Source of the DNA: Saprospiraceae bacterium
GTDB taxonomy: Bacteria; Bacteroidota; Bacteroidia; Chitinophagales; Saprospiraceae
DNA: 36,777 nt
Assembly: GCA_007125435.1 (NCBI GenBank)
Contig: SLDF01000131.1
Coordinates: 1-36,777 of the forward strand
Reading direction: 5' to 3'
The number at the start of each line of letters is the position of its first letter. Within the stretch, counting starts at the first letter, position 1. The notes beneath the pieces were generated by a model that saw only the letters and a list, made by a program, of their open reading frames with translations, made no database searches and was not told the DNA's origin. Shown here piece after piece: positions 16,021-26,037 of this stretch. The position numbers were made by a program, and so were the translations under genes.

Positions 16021-16080
16021 CCTCCCTCCAGCACTTCACTGCCTATGCCATACCTGCTCATATCGCTATCCCTGTTTATG
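16021..16080 (-). repeat. Structured repeat family 1, partial copy 3
   Basis: The reverse complement reads GGGATAGCGATATGAGCAGG, then TATGGCATAGG and CTGGAGGGAGGGA, closely matching 4237-4299. The copy lacks the far end; its place is taken by the 15-bp and 66-bp tandem repeats. Confidence 0.55.
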
Positions 16081-16286
16081 TATTGGAAATTCGTAGTGGA
16101 TTTTCCATGCATAAAATGGGTTCTAATCCATCACGCAAAGATTATTTTATCAGCTGTCAGCTGGCTTAATATTGATTTTTGAAGTAGAAATTTTATTTCT
16201 AAGAGGGTGCATTTTACTTTGTCTTTTATTCTGGTGATGTCCAGTGCGACAAGGTGGACTTTGCCCTTTTACGGCAGAATATAGGG

Positions 16287-19202
16287 TTAAAAACTTTGCA
16301 TAAACTCCACCAGGTTAACCCCAGAGCTTAAGTCTAGTTTTTTTCTCAGCCTGTATCGACTGCCTTCTATGGCTCTTGCAGAGACGTTCATGAGTGAGGC
16401 GATTTCCTTTGTGGTAAGGTTCATTCTTAAATAAGCACTCAGTTTGATATCATAATTTGTAAGTTTAGGGTATTGATCTCTCAACTTTTGAGTAAAATTA
16501 CCATGAACCTCATCAAAGTATTGTGAAAACCTATCCCAGTCATTGTCTATTATAGCGTCTTGCTTTAACATCTGTATGATGTTATTCAAATCTTTTTGTT
16601 GTATATCGGAGAATTGATTGTTCTGTATGACCTTTTCTAGGGAATGTTGCACTCCTGATAATAATTCTTGTTTCTGCACTAAGTGCATAGTGCTTGATGC
16701 CAACTCTTTATTTTTGTGGTCGATCTCAGCCTTTAATTTTTCATTTTTGAGCCTCGTAAGTTCTTCTTCTGTTTTTTCGACTTGTAGGTTTTTCTCTTCT
16801 ACCTTCTTTTGGTGAATGACATGTAGAGCTTTTTTTTCTGACTCAAATTTCTTTTTCTGGTAGAGGAAGAACAAAAATACCAAAAGTGCCAATATGGCTA
16901 TGATAAAAGCACGCATATGGGATGTTCGGTACCAGGGTGTTGGCATGATAAATGACAGTATGGCTTTATCCTCCTGAATGATACCGGCAATTCTTGATTC
17001 TACTTCTAGTTTATAGCTGCCGTGATTGAGGTTACTTATTTGTACTTCTGAATTAGTGGACCAGTCAGAGTATTGATCGCTAAGGCCGATGATTCTGTAA
17101 CGATATTCTTTTAATGCATCTCCAAATGAAGTACTACTGAAACTAAACCTCAAAGACTTATGAATTGTAGAAAAATGTAGTGGAGAAGCTTCGGCGTTAT
17201 GCAGAGTATAGTGACCTTTGTAGACAATGCTATCTTTGTCACCGGGTATAATGACAGCATTAATGAGTGTTAAATAGTCAAATGGTTCATTACCTTGAGT
17301 CATATCAATTGTTACAAAACCTTGTTCACAACCGAATAGAAATTGATCTCCTTCCAGGTGCATGATGAATGGGAATCCGCCAATCAGCTTTTCTGGAGGT
17401 TGAGGGAGGATTTTCTTGCTAATGTCTTTTTTTAAGCCCAAATCTCTAACCATTAATACACCAATGTCATCTCCTACGTGGTACCATATGTTATCCTGGT
17501 TGTCCTGGTATAAGTGTTTCACTCTGGTGTTCGCCCCAATTGTACTTTGCAGCAATGTGTCAGAGCTAAAGCTATCGCTCTCATAGTCATACTTGTATAT
17601 ACCTGACTCGTCGCTAATATAAGGTGTATTGTTGATTAGGTAGATATAAGCATTGAAGGATTCATTGTAACCTAAGTCTTCATCTACCTTTAGCGCTTTG
17701 CTAGTATTGGCGTCAATATCAATTTCTATTTTAAATATTCCTCTATAGGGATGTGATAGCCATATTTGCTGCAAGCTATCTTTAATGATAATCCTCGATG
17801 ACTCTGCAAAACCTCTAAGGAGTTGACTGCTGCCTGAGTGTTGGTTGTAGTACCCTATACCATCGTAGCTCCCCAATAGATAGCTCTCTTGCTGATAAGA
17901 AAAAAAAGTCCAAACCCCGGACTCTTCAAAAATAGAATAGGAGTTTAGTCCATCTATGATATATCCACCAGAATGATGTCCCATAAATAACTTGTCATCT
18001 AAGGTGTCCAGGTTCCATACCTGACCTTTCGTATTGGACACATAGGAGAATTCATCAATAAGACTCGACCTTTCGTACCTGTAAAGCCCGTTAGTTGTAC
18101 CGAAGTAAAGTTCATTTTTATGTTTAGCAGCAGTATAGCCTGCACCTCTCAAGGTGCCATCAGGGTATATGAGCCTGTAGGGTGAATGGTATTGTATTAA
18201 ATCCAGACCATTCTCTGTCGATACCCAGAGGTTGCCTTCCTTATCCTGGTGCAATGCAATTATATTATTGTTTTGAAGACCATGGGTAGTATTTATATTT
18301 ATGGCATGGTCTGTTTCAGTATCCAGAATATATATGCCATTTTGAGCTGTACCGAGTACGATTTTTTCATTGTGAAGTTTGATCATTTTATTGATCCAAT
18401 TTTGTGATACTGATCTAAGTTTTAAAGAGTTATAGGAGCTGTATCTACCATTTTTCAGTATAAATATACCATCTCGCTCTGTCGAAACTAAGTAAGAACT
18501 GTCAGATGTAGCTATTAAGCCTGAAACAGGACTTTGGATATTTAAGGCCTCTGCTATTTTTACCACCTGACTTTTATGCACTTTGTAGAGCCCTTCCTTA
18601 TCGACATAGATTAATATTGCTTGGTCTACATTTGTGATGTGCTCAATCTTTTGATCAAATTCGTAGACCTTTACGGTGTCATTTATCCAGATAAAAGCCC
18701 TTCTGCTTGAATTAAAGCATATGGTATCACTGACGGCAACGATATGCCAAATGTCTTCAAAAAGTTTATGGCGCTCGGGTATTAAATCAGTAATGGTGTG
18801 GTAGCTTGCTCCTCCATTCTGGTCAAATGTAAAATAACCTATATCCCCTTGTCCACCGACAACAATCTTACCATCATCTAGGTATTTGACAGATCTTACG
18901 ATGGTACGGTTGCCTATTTCGTGCCTTGACCAGTAATTGCCATTGTACAGCAGAAGACCCATGTTGTTTGCAAATAGCATGGTCTGATTGGGCAATTGAT
19001 CAATGTTCCAATTTTGAGGGGCGGCATTATAAGTATTTTTAGGAAAGTTTTTAATGGGCGGTACGCCTGAAGGTACGATCTGACCTAAAATAATACCATG
19101 TATGAATATAAATAGAATGATCAGACCCTGTTGCGTGGGTTTGTAGTATATCGTAGGTGTTTTTAGATACCTGTTGTAGTATTGTTGTAGTATCATGTGC
19201 AT
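16287..19202 (-). CDS. Membrane-spanning sensor-regulator: two-component-type propeller, Y_Y_Y domain, LuxR-type HTH
   Basis: Probable regulator of the adjacent glycan operon. It has 971 residues: an N-terminal hydrophobic signal or anchor (about 24-41), a large periplasmic region of propeller blades (about 45-640, with repeated motifs such as GLQNNNIIALHQDKEGNLWVS), a Y_Y_Y domain (about 690-755), one membrane helix (about 763-785, FIIAILALLVFLFFLY), a coiled coil (about 790-850), and a C-terminal HTH (LTTKEIASLMNVSARAIEGS) of the LuxR/GerE type. There is no histidine kinase or receiver domain, unlike the hybrid two-component regulators of many such loci, so signal and DNA binding sit in one chain. 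It is divergent from the operon, with 187 bases between the starts, which must hold both promoters. The ligand is inferred to be a glucan oligosaccharide. Confidence 0.85.
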   Translation of the reverse strand: MHMILQQYYNRYLKTPTIYYKPTQQGLIILFIFIHGIILGQIVPSGVPPIKNFPKNTYNAAPQNWNIDQLPNQTMLFANNMGLLLYNGNYWSRHEIGNRTIVRSVKYLDDGKIVVGGQGDIGYFTFDQNGGASYHTITDLIPERHKLFEDIWHIVAVSDTICFNSSRRAFIWINDTVKVYEFDQKIEHITNVDQAILIYVDKEGLYKVHKSQVVKIAEALNIQSPVSGLIATSDSSYLVSTERDGIFILKNGRYSSYNSLKLRSVSQNWINKMIKLHNEKIVLGTAQNGIYILDTETDHAININTTHGLQNNNIIALHQDKEGNLWVSTENGLDLIQYHSPYRLIYPDGTLRGAGYTAAKHKNELYFGTTNGLYRYERSSLIDEFSYVSNTKGQVWNLDTLDDKLFMGHHSGGYIIDGLNSYSIFEESGVWTFFSYQQESYLLGSYDGIGYYNQHSGSSQLLRGFAESSRIIIKDSLQQIWLSHPYRGIFKIEIDIDANTSKALKVDEDLGYNESFNAYIYLINNTPYISDESGIYKYDYESDSFSSDTLLQSTIGANTRVKHLYQDNQDNIWYHVGDDIGVLMVRDLGLKKDISKKILPQPPEKLIGGFPFIMHLEGDQFLFGCEQGFVTIDMTQGNEPFDYLTLINAVIIPGDKDSIVYKGHYTLHNAEASPLHFSTIHKSLRFSFSSTSFGDALKEYRYRIIGLSDQYSDWSTNSEVQISNLNHGSYKLEVESRIAGIIQEDKAILSFIMPTPWYRTSHMRAFIIAILALLVFLFFLYQKKKFESEKKALHVIHQKKVEEKNLQVEKTEEELTRLKNEKLKAEIDHKNKELASSTMHLVQKQELLSGVQHSLEKVIQNNQFSDIQQKDLNNIIQMLKQDAIIDNDWDRFSQYFDEVHGNFTQKLRDQYPKLTNYDIKLSAYLRMNLTTKEIASLMNVSARAIEGSRYRLRKKLDLSSGVNLVEFMQSF

Positions 19203-19389
19203 AATGTGGGGGTAAAATTAACAGTTTCTTATCATATGTCGTAGTTATGTAGTATTAATTTATTATGCTATTTTATGGCTGTAGGCTTAGATTTGTCTGT
19301 GGATTACTTAGTGTGTAAAATTTTGTATGCTATTTAAGTGCTATTGGGTAATCTCTTATGTATTTATAAACTAATTAAATTACGAACCA

Positions 19390-21432
19390 ATGAAATTAAC
19401 TTTACAAGTCTTGTGTATATTTGGTGCACTGCTGTTGTACAATTTAGCCGCGAGTCAAACGACTATTTTAGACTTCGAGTCTGAGGAAACCTCCACCACT
19501 TTTCAATATTTTGGCAGTACTTTAGATGGTACATTCAGCGAGACTATTGACAACCCAGATCCATCGGGTATTAATGAAAGTTCAACAGTATTAGAATTCA
19601 TCAAGCCGGCAGGTGCTCAGACATGGGCAGGTGCATTTTCTAATCCTGACCCTTCTGTAAATGTCGACTTTTCGGCTAATAGTAAATTATGTGTCAAAGC
19701 ATGGCTGCCTAGACCAGGAAATGTAACCATTAAACTAGAAAATTCCCTGACCGGTGGTGCTGATTGGATTACATCAGCAGAAACAAGCGAAAGTGAATCT
19801 TGGGTTGAGTTGTGTTTTGAAGCTTCAGATATATCTATTGAGGCACCGTTTGTATCAGCCGTAGGCCAGGTCTACACTAGAATGGTTGTCTTTGCTTATT
19901 TTGGAGAAGCCGGAGGAGACGAAGATTTAGTTCTTTATTTAGACGATTTTGAGACGCATCCTATCGAGTTAACCTCGACAGTTGTACTTGATTTTGAAAC
20001 CGATGAGACGTCTACTGACTTTCAGTATTTTGGAAGTACCTTAGACGGGACAACAACCGAGGTAATAGCTAACCCTGATCCATCAGGTATTAATACCAGC
20101 GATAATGTGCTTTCTTATGTAAAGCCTGCAGGATCTGAAGTATGGGCAGGTGCTTTTTCAAATCCCAATCCACAGACACCAGTAGATGCATCTCAGGGTG
20201 GAGAGTTGTGTGTCAAGGTATGGTCTCCACAGCCCGGTAATCTAGCTATCAAGCTCGAGCAATCTGATACAGGCGATGACTGGATAATTACTCAGGACAT
20301 TCCTGTTGGTGGCGAATGGGTCGAAATTTGTTATAATTTCTCAGAGGCCTCTATAGAAGCGCCATTTACTTCTGCGTTAGGCCATGTCTATGAGCGCATT
20401 GTCATCTTCTTCGATTTTGGAACAGCAGGTGGAGATGAGGATACCAATTACTTTTTAGATGATATGTTGGTTGTTTCAGGTCAGACTTCGGTTGCTAATG
20501 TTACATTTCAGGTTGATCTAAGTGAACAAGGCGACATTTCAAGCCCGGTTTACCTTATTGGCTCATTTAATAATTGGTCTCAAGATACACCAATGAATGA
20601 AGTGGGTAATGGAGTATATCAAGTTGATGTGATGTTAGATAATGGGATATATGAATACTTATATATGATCGGTGATGATATTACAGAGTCCATGTCACCA
20701 TTGGATGAGTGTGTTGTCGTCATCAATGATGGGGAGTTTGTAAATCGTAGAATTGTTGTTTCCGGAAATGCAGAGTTAGAGCCAGTTTGTTTTAACAGTT
20801 GCTACACATGTGGGAATGCTGTGCAGATTACCTTTAACCTTGGACTAGGAGAATTGGAAGGAGATGAAGGAGGTGTGTATATTGCCGGTGGGCAGGCCTT
20901 TGATCCTCCTGGTGGTAGATTTAGATTGATTGATGATAATGGAGATGGTGTTTATTCTATATCATTTACCAGAGGAGTAGGCTTCACGAGCTTTTATACT
21001 TTTACCAATGGCAATTGTCCTGATTACAGCTGCAAAGAAGATATTAGTGGTCAGGATTGTGCTAATCCCAATAATTTCAACGATCGATTATTAGAGCCTG
21101 TAATGTCAGATATTGTCATCAATACCTGTTTTGGGCTTTGTGTCGATAATGTTGAGTGTACACCTACATCAGTTACTGAATATCTACTAGAAGACTTTGT
21201 TTTGATGCCCACTATTGCAGACAGTAAGGTTATGTTGCAAAGGGGTAGTCTGTATGACGGTGAATTGCAGATTAACATTTACAACATACAAGGCCAACTT
21301 GTATCTAATAGAATAATGCCTGAATTTGAGTCCATCACATCATTTGACATATCTGGATTCGTAAGTGGCTTATACTTGATGAGGCTGAATACAAGCGCAG
21401 GTAGTAGAACCCTGAAGTTTATCAAACAATAA
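19390..21432 (+). CDS. T9SS-exported protein with duplicated carbohydrate-binding-like modules
   Basis: First gene of the glycan operon; no catalytic domain seen. It has 680 residues: signal peptide (1-22), two tandem copies of a roughly 173-residue module (about 24-196 and 197-366) sharing LDFE, STxFQYFGSTLDGT, NPDPSGIN, KPAG and WAGAFSNP and ending LDDFE/LDDML, then an immunoglobulin-like/CBM48-like domain (about 370-455, VYLIGSFNNWSQDTPM), a second such region (about 478-560), and a T9SS sorting domain (about 598-680, ending LKFIKQ). Modules resembling the duplicated one accompany GH16 enzymes in related bacteria, which suggests glucan binding; this is from memory of the family, not a search. 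The SusC gene begins 24 bases after the stop. Confidence 0.75.
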   Translation: MKLTLQVLCIFGALLLYNLAASQTTILDFESEETSTTFQYFGSTLDGTFSETIDNPDPSGINESSTVLEFIKPAGAQTWAGAFSNPDPSVNVDFSANSKLCVKAWLPRPGNVTIKLENSLTGGADWITSAETSESESWVELCFEASDISIEAPFVSAVGQVYTRMVVFAYFGEAGGDEDLVLYLDDFETHPIELTSTVVLDFETDETSTDFQYFGSTLDGTTTEVIANPDPSGINTSDNVLSYVKPAGSEVWAGAFSNPNPQTPVDASQGGELCVKVWSPQPGNLAIKLEQSDTGDDWIITQDIPVGGEWVEICYNFSEASIEAPFTSALGHVYERIVIFFDFGTAGGDEDTNYFLDDMLVVSGQTSVANVTFQVDLSEQGDISSPVYLIGSFNNWSQDTPMNEVGNGVYQVDVMLDNGIYEYLYMIGDDITESMSPLDECVVVINDGEFVNRRIVVSGNAELEPVCFNSCYTCGNAVQITFNLGLGELEGDEGGVYIAGGQAFDPPGGRFRLIDDNGDGVYSISFTRGVGFTSFYTFTNGNCPDYSCKEDISGQDCANPNNFNDRLLEPVMSDIVINTCFGLCVDNVECTPTSVTEYLLEDFVLMPTIADSKVMLQRGSLYDGELQINIYNIQGQLVSNRIMPEFESITSFDISGFVSGLYLMRLNTSAGSRTLKFIKQ

Positions 21433-21456
21433 TTATAAGCCTGCAAAAACATAGAA

Positions 21457-24400
21457 ATGAATGTAAAGAATTTTAGCTGTAAAGGGCTGGTTTTTCTGTT
21501 GTTATTAATGGTTTACAGTGCAGAGGCACAGATTAAGGTCAGTGGAAGTATAGTAGGCAGTGAGGATTTGCAGCCTGTCATTGGTGCTTCAGTTACTGTA
21601 AAAAACTCCAGTCTTGGGACGGTCACGGATGTGCTTGGCATGTTCGAGTTGGAGGTGCCATCTGATACATCTATATTGGTTTTTTCTTATTTGGGTTTAG
21701 CCGCTCAAGAACTGCCTGTTGAATCACGTCGAGAATTTACTATAGTTCTAGAACCCTCTGCTTCCATGCTTGATGAAGTTGTAGTATTGGGTTATGGAAG
21801 TCAGCGAAGAAGTAAAATTAGCGGAGCAGTTTCAACTATAGGTAGTGATGAGATTCAGTCTATGCCTATACTAAGAGCGGAGGAAGCCTTGCAGGGAAGA
21901 GCAGCCGGAGTATTGGTAACTCAGAATTCAGGTTCTCCCGGAAGTCCACTGATGGTAAGGATTAGAGGATTTGGCTCGATTAACAGCAGTGATCCATTAT
22001 ATGTTGTGGACGGGATACCGGTGGAAAACATAGACTTTTTGAATCCCAACGATATTGAATCCATTAATATCCTTAAGGATGCTGCCTCTGCTGCTATATA
22101 CGGAGCGAGAGGTGCTAATGGCGTGGTATTGATTACTACCTTTTCTGGAGTAGAAGGCCGAGAAGGCACCGTTAATGTACATTCATTTTATGGCGTGCAG
22201 AATGCTTACAGATCATTGAATATGTTGAGCGCCAGAGAGTATGCTATTCTATCAAATGAAGCTCATATCAACTCAGGGAGGGTACCACTCCCTGAGTTTT
22301 CAAATCCCGATGCTTTGGGTCAGGGAACAGACTGGCTTGGTGAGCTCTTTCAGCCTGCGGGTATGCAGAGTCATCAAGTAAGCATGCAAGGTGGTAACGA
22401 AAAGTCAACATATGCATTTTCAGGAAACTACTTTTCACAAGATGGAATAGTAGGAGGTCCAAAGGCAGGTTTTCAAAGGATTACGGCAAGGCTAAATACT
22501 ACTAACAAGGTAAAATCATGGTTAACTGTTGGTAATGCGCTCAGCTATACCAACCTAAACAGAAGGTTTTTACCGGAGAATAATGAATTCACATCTCCGG
22601 TTGTCAGAGCGATCAATATGGACCCTGTCACACCTGTACGAAAACCGGATGGCACATTTGCCTATTCCAATTATTCAGATACGGACATTGTAAATCCATT
22701 AAATCAAATTGAGCAGACTCATGATCAATGGCGATCCGATAGGATTGTTGGATCAATCTTCGCAGAGTTGAGACCTATAGACGGCTTGAGTATACGGAGT
22801 ACCTTCAGTATTGACTATACTTTTGCTAATAGAAATATATTTTTCCCATTATACGATCTCAGTGTAGACCCTATTATCAGCGACGCACCTGTAGGTGAGA
22901 AGAACTTGGTAAACTCAGTTGTATTGAATAATAACACCTGGAAAAACTGGCAATGGGAGAATGTTGCTACTTATCAAAAAACTTTTAATGAAAGGCATAA
23001 TACCATTTTTACTTTGGGAACTACAGCTTTGTATAATAGAGCAGAGTTTTCAGGCGGAGCGAATACCAACCTGCCTTCCAATAACCCGGATGACGCATTT
23101 ATAAGTAATACAATCGATCCTCTTGAGTCACAAACGGCCTTTAGTGGAGCGGAAGAGTTTGCCTTATATTCTGTATTTGGCAGGGTCAACTATGACCTGG
23201 ATGGTAAGTATTTGGCGACGGCTACTTTGCGTATGGATGGAAGCTCTAGATTTGGAGCAAATAACAGGTATGGTTACTTCCCGTCTTTCTCAGGAGGTTG
23301 GATCGTCTCAGAAGAATATTTCTGGAACACTAATACAGTTAGCTTTTTGAAACTAAGAGCTAGTTGGGGTCAAAACGGTAATGATAGAATCGGAAATTAC
23401 AGTTTTTCTACTGTGGTTTTACCGGGACAAAATTATGTTTTTGGACCTGATAACACCATTACAAATGGTAGCGTCGCTTTGAGGTCAGCAAATCCTGATT
23501 TGCGTTGGGAGACCATTACCCAGACGGATATAGGTGTGGATCTTGAATTTATGAATGGGAAAGTAAGTGTGACTGCTGACTACTTCATTAAGAATACATC
23601 TGATATGTTATATGCCATACCGGTATTGTTGACAGCAGGTACGCTTCCCCCGGTACAAAATGTAGCTAATGTATCAAACAAAGGATGGGAGTTCTCGGCT
23701 AGCTATCGCAATTATGAGAATCCGGTAAAATTCAGCATAGGAGGTAATGTTAGTTTCATCAGTAATGAAGTTACTAGTCTGGGTGAAGGAGGATTGCCTG
23801 TTCAGGATGGTAGAGTGCAGAGTGCTAATGCCTTTGTAACCAGAACAGAAGTGGGTCGCCCAATTGGGTCATTTTTTGGTTTTGTCACTGACGGTATATT
23901 TCAAAATCAGGCTGAGATTAATGCTCATGCCTTTCAGGGAGAAAACACAAGACCTGGAGACATAAGATTTCTCGATCTCAATGGCGATGGTGTCATAGAT
24001 GAATTAGACCAAACCTTTATTGGATCTCCTATACCTAGTGTCATATTTGGTTTTAATACCGAAGTGAGATATAAGAACTTTGATTTACAGATGTTTTGGC
24101 AAGGTACTTATGGTAATGATATTTACAATGCCTTTGTGAGGTATGACTTTAATTATGTCAATAGACCGGTGACGGCACTGAACAGATGGACAGGAGAAGG
24201 TACATCTAACACTGAACCACTGGCTAGCTTATTTGACTTGAATCAAAATGCAAGAGTTTCAGACAGATTTATAGAAGATGGGTCTTTCATAAGACTTAGA
24301 AATCTACAAATTGGTTATTCACTTCCAAAGAATGTAGCAAGTCGGATGGGTTTAGGTAATTGCAGAATTTACGTGTCAGGCCAAAACTTATTGACACTTA

Positions 24401-24522
24401 CCAGATATTCAGGTCTAGATCCTGAGATTGGTCAAGTGGGGTCTACTCTAGAAATGGGTATTGATAGAGGTTTTTATCCTGTGGCCAGAGTTTTTCTTGG
24501 TGGTATAAATGTTGATTTTTAA
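21457..24522 (+). CDS. SusC/RagA-family TonB-dependent outer-membrane transporter
   Basis: Imports glycan oligomers across the outer membrane with TonB energy. It has 1021 residues, normal length: signal peptide (1-24, VYSAEAQ), a carboxypeptidase-D-like regulatory domain (about 26-110), then LDEVVVLGYGSQRRSKISGA and the plug with LYVVDGIPVEN and ASAAIYGARGANGVVLITT (about 178-225), then the long beta-barrel ending GGINVDF with a terminal Phe. SusD starts 12 bases after the stop, the classic paired order. The substrate is inferred from the neighbouring GH16 genes as a beta-glucan. Confidence 0.96.
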   Translation: MNVKNFSCKGLVFLLLLMVYSAEAQIKVSGSIVGSEDLQPVIGASVTVKNSSLGTVTDVLGMFELEVPSDTSILVFSYLGLAAQELPVESRREFTIVLEPSASMLDEVVVLGYGSQRRSKISGAVSTIGSDEIQSMPILRAEEALQGRAAGVLVTQNSGSPGSPLMVRIRGFGSINSSDPLYVVDGIPVENIDFLNPNDIESINILKDAASAAIYGARGANGVVLITTFSGVEGREGTVNVHSFYGVQNAYRSLNMLSAREYAILSNEAHINSGRVPLPEFSNPDALGQGTDWLGELFQPAGMQSHQVSMQGGNEKSTYAFSGNYFSQDGIVGGPKAGFQRITARLNTTNKVKSWLTVGNALSYTNLNRRFLPENNEFTSPVVRAINMDPVTPVRKPDGTFAYSNYSDTDIVNPLNQIEQTHDQWRSDRIVGSIFAELRPIDGLSIRSTFSIDYTFANRNIFFPLYDLSVDPIISDAPVGEKNLVNSVVLNNNTWKNWQWENVATYQKTFNERHNTIFTLGTTALYNRAEFSGGANTNLPSNNPDDAFISNTIDPLESQTAFSGAEEFALYSVFGRVNYDLDGKYLATATLRMDGSSRFGANNRYGYFPSFSGGWIVSEEYFWNTNTVSFLKLRASWGQNGNDRIGNYSFSTVVLPGQNYVFGPDNTITNGSVALRSANPDLRWETITQTDIGVDLEFMNGKVSVTADYFIKNTSDMLYAIPVLLTAGTLPPVQNVANVSNKGWEFSASYRNYENPVKFSIGGNVSFISNEVTSLGEGGLPVQDGRVQSANAFVTRTEVGRPIGSFFGFVTDGIFQNQAEINAHAFQGENTRPGDIRFLDLNGDGVIDELDQTFIGSPIPSVIFGFNTEVRYKNFDLQMFWQGTYGNDIYNAFVRYDFNYVNRPVTALNRWTGEGTSNTEPLASLFDLNQNARVSDRFIEDGSFIRLRNLQIGYSLPKNVASRMGLGNCRIYVSGQNLLTLTRYSGLDPEIGQVGSTLEMGIDRGFYPVARVFLGGINVDF

Positions 24523-24534
24523 ATCTATGGAATT

Positions 24535-26019
24535 ATGAAATATAGATATAGTATATATGTGTTTTTGATTTTATTCTTTGCATGCTCCAAAGATTTTCTT
24601 GACCGTCAACCACTAGTTGGTGTTACGGAGGAAAATTTTTATCAAACAGAGGGGGATGCTATTGCTGCAGTTAATGCCGCATATGCCGCACTGCAATTTG
24701 AACTGTCGCCAGCGGGGCACTTTAGGTGGTTTTGGGGGGATATTGTCTCTGACGATGCCAATAAAGGTGGCTCTGGTGACAATGATGTTTTTGATTTGCT
24801 ATTATTAGAGACCTTTCAGGGGCGAACCAATAGTGATCTCTTAGAGTCAGAATGGGCTGCAAATTATGACGGCATATACAGGGCTAATGTAGTATTAGAA
24901 AAGGTACCTGATATTGATATGGATCCTATATTGAGAAGTAGAATTCTCGGGGAGGCTAGATTCATCAGAGCATGGTTTCATTTTTTACAAGTCACTGTGT
25001 TTGGTAATGTGCCTATTGTGGATAAAGTATTGGCACCATCAGAATTCAATCAGCCACAGGCTGAACCTGAAGAGACCTGGGCATTTATTGAACGGGATCT
25101 CATCCAGGCAATAGAGGTATTGCCGCTGAAGAGTGAATATCCACTTTCAGAGTTGGGGCGTATTACTAAAGGCGCAGCGCAAGCTCTGCTGGCAAAAGCT
25201 TATTTGTTTCAAAATAAATTCAGTGAAGCTGAACAGACGGCTGCGGAAGTCATCAATTCCGGTGAGTATATGTTGGTACCTGATTATGCTTCAATTTTTA
25301 CTCAAGAGGGTGAAAATAATGCAGAGTCTATATTTGAAATACAGTATATGAATGCTTCAGGAGGTAACTGGGGCCGCAATAATGCAAATGAGGGAACATT
25401 TACAAATGTTTTTCAACGTGCTAGAGGGCAATTTGGTGGTTTTGGGTTTAATATACCGACTCAGGATCTTATCGATGAATTTTTTAAAGAAGGGTTTGAA
25501 GATCCAAGATTGAGTTCTACTGTATTTAGAGAGGGTGAACCAATGGGAGATAGAGGCATATTCACCAAAGAAGCAACAGGTGGATTCCCCCATGACTATT
25601 ATCCAAAAAAATACTTTAATAATTTGAGCGAAGAAGCACCATTCGGTGATCCTGCGCCAAATGGTGGTTCTAACGATAGAGTTATAAGGTATTCCGATTT
25701 GCTTTTGATGCATGCTGAAGCCGCCTATCACACCGGCAATATATCGGCAGCTCAAGGTTCATTAAATCAAGTGAGGGCAAGGGTAAGCCTGTCTCCAATT
25801 ATTTCTTCAGGTCCGGAGTTATTAGAGGCCATTTATAGAGAGCGGAGGATTGAGCTGGGTCTTGAGGGGCATCGTTTCTTCGATTTAGTAAGAACAGGGA
25901 GAGCTCAAGATGTCTTAGGTCCTTTGGGTTATCAGGAAGGTGTACACAATATATTCCCCATTCCTTTGACTCAAATACAATTATCAAATGGAGTGCTTAG
26001 ACAGAACCCCGGTTATTAA
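24535..26019 (+). CDS. SusD/RagB-family nutrient-binding outer-membrane lipoprotein
   Basis: Glycan-binding lid of the SusCD pair. It has 494 residues; the signal ends in FFACSK with lipidated Cys17. It shows SusD hallmarks such as DFLDRQP, the N-terminal helical repeats (EGDAIAAVNAAYAAL), GEARFIRAWFHFLQVTVFGNVP, TKGAAQALLAKAYL, and the C-terminal RYSDLLLMHAEAAYHTGN and RRIELGLEGHRFFDLVRTG. It ends IPLTQIQLSNGVLRQNPGY, as the family usually does. It sits 12 bases behind SusC and 18 bases before the surface lipoprotein gene. Confidence 0.96.
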   Translation: MKYRYSIYVFLILFFACSKDFLDRQPLVGVTEENFYQTEGDAIAAVNAAYAALQFELSPAGHFRWFWGDIVSDDANKGGSGDNDVFDLLLLETFQGRTNSDLLESEWAANYDGIYRANVVLEKVPDIDMDPILRSRILGEARFIRAWFHFLQVTVFGNVPIVDKVLAPSEFNQPQAEPEETWAFIERDLIQAIEVLPLKSEYPLSELGRITKGAAQALLAKAYLFQNKFSEAEQTAAEVINSGEYMLVPDYASIFTQEGENNAESIFEIQYMNASGGNWGRNNANEGTFTNVFQRARGQFGGFGFNIPTQDLIDEFFKEGFEDPRLSSTVFREGEPMGDRGIFTKEATGGFPHDYYPKKYFNNLSEEAPFGDPAPNGGSNDRVIRYSDLLLMHAEAAYHTGNISAAQGSLNQVRARVSLSPIISSGPELLEAIYRERRIELGLEGHRFFDLVRTGRAQDVLGPLGYQEGVHNIFPIPLTQIQLSNGVLRQNPGY

Positions 26020-26037
26020 TCAATTAAATTAACAATC

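Noticed and set aside
15718..16182. Repetitive short proteins on both strands (reading NEGTEP... and SHAPF...)
   Set aside because: They follow from tandem DNA repeats whose length is close to a multiple of three; no signal peptide, domain or codon pattern supports them.
16287..19202. Hybrid two-component system regulator
   Set aside because: Propeller and Y_Y_Y are present, but no H-box, ATPase or receiver motif is found; the C-terminus is a LuxR-type HTH.
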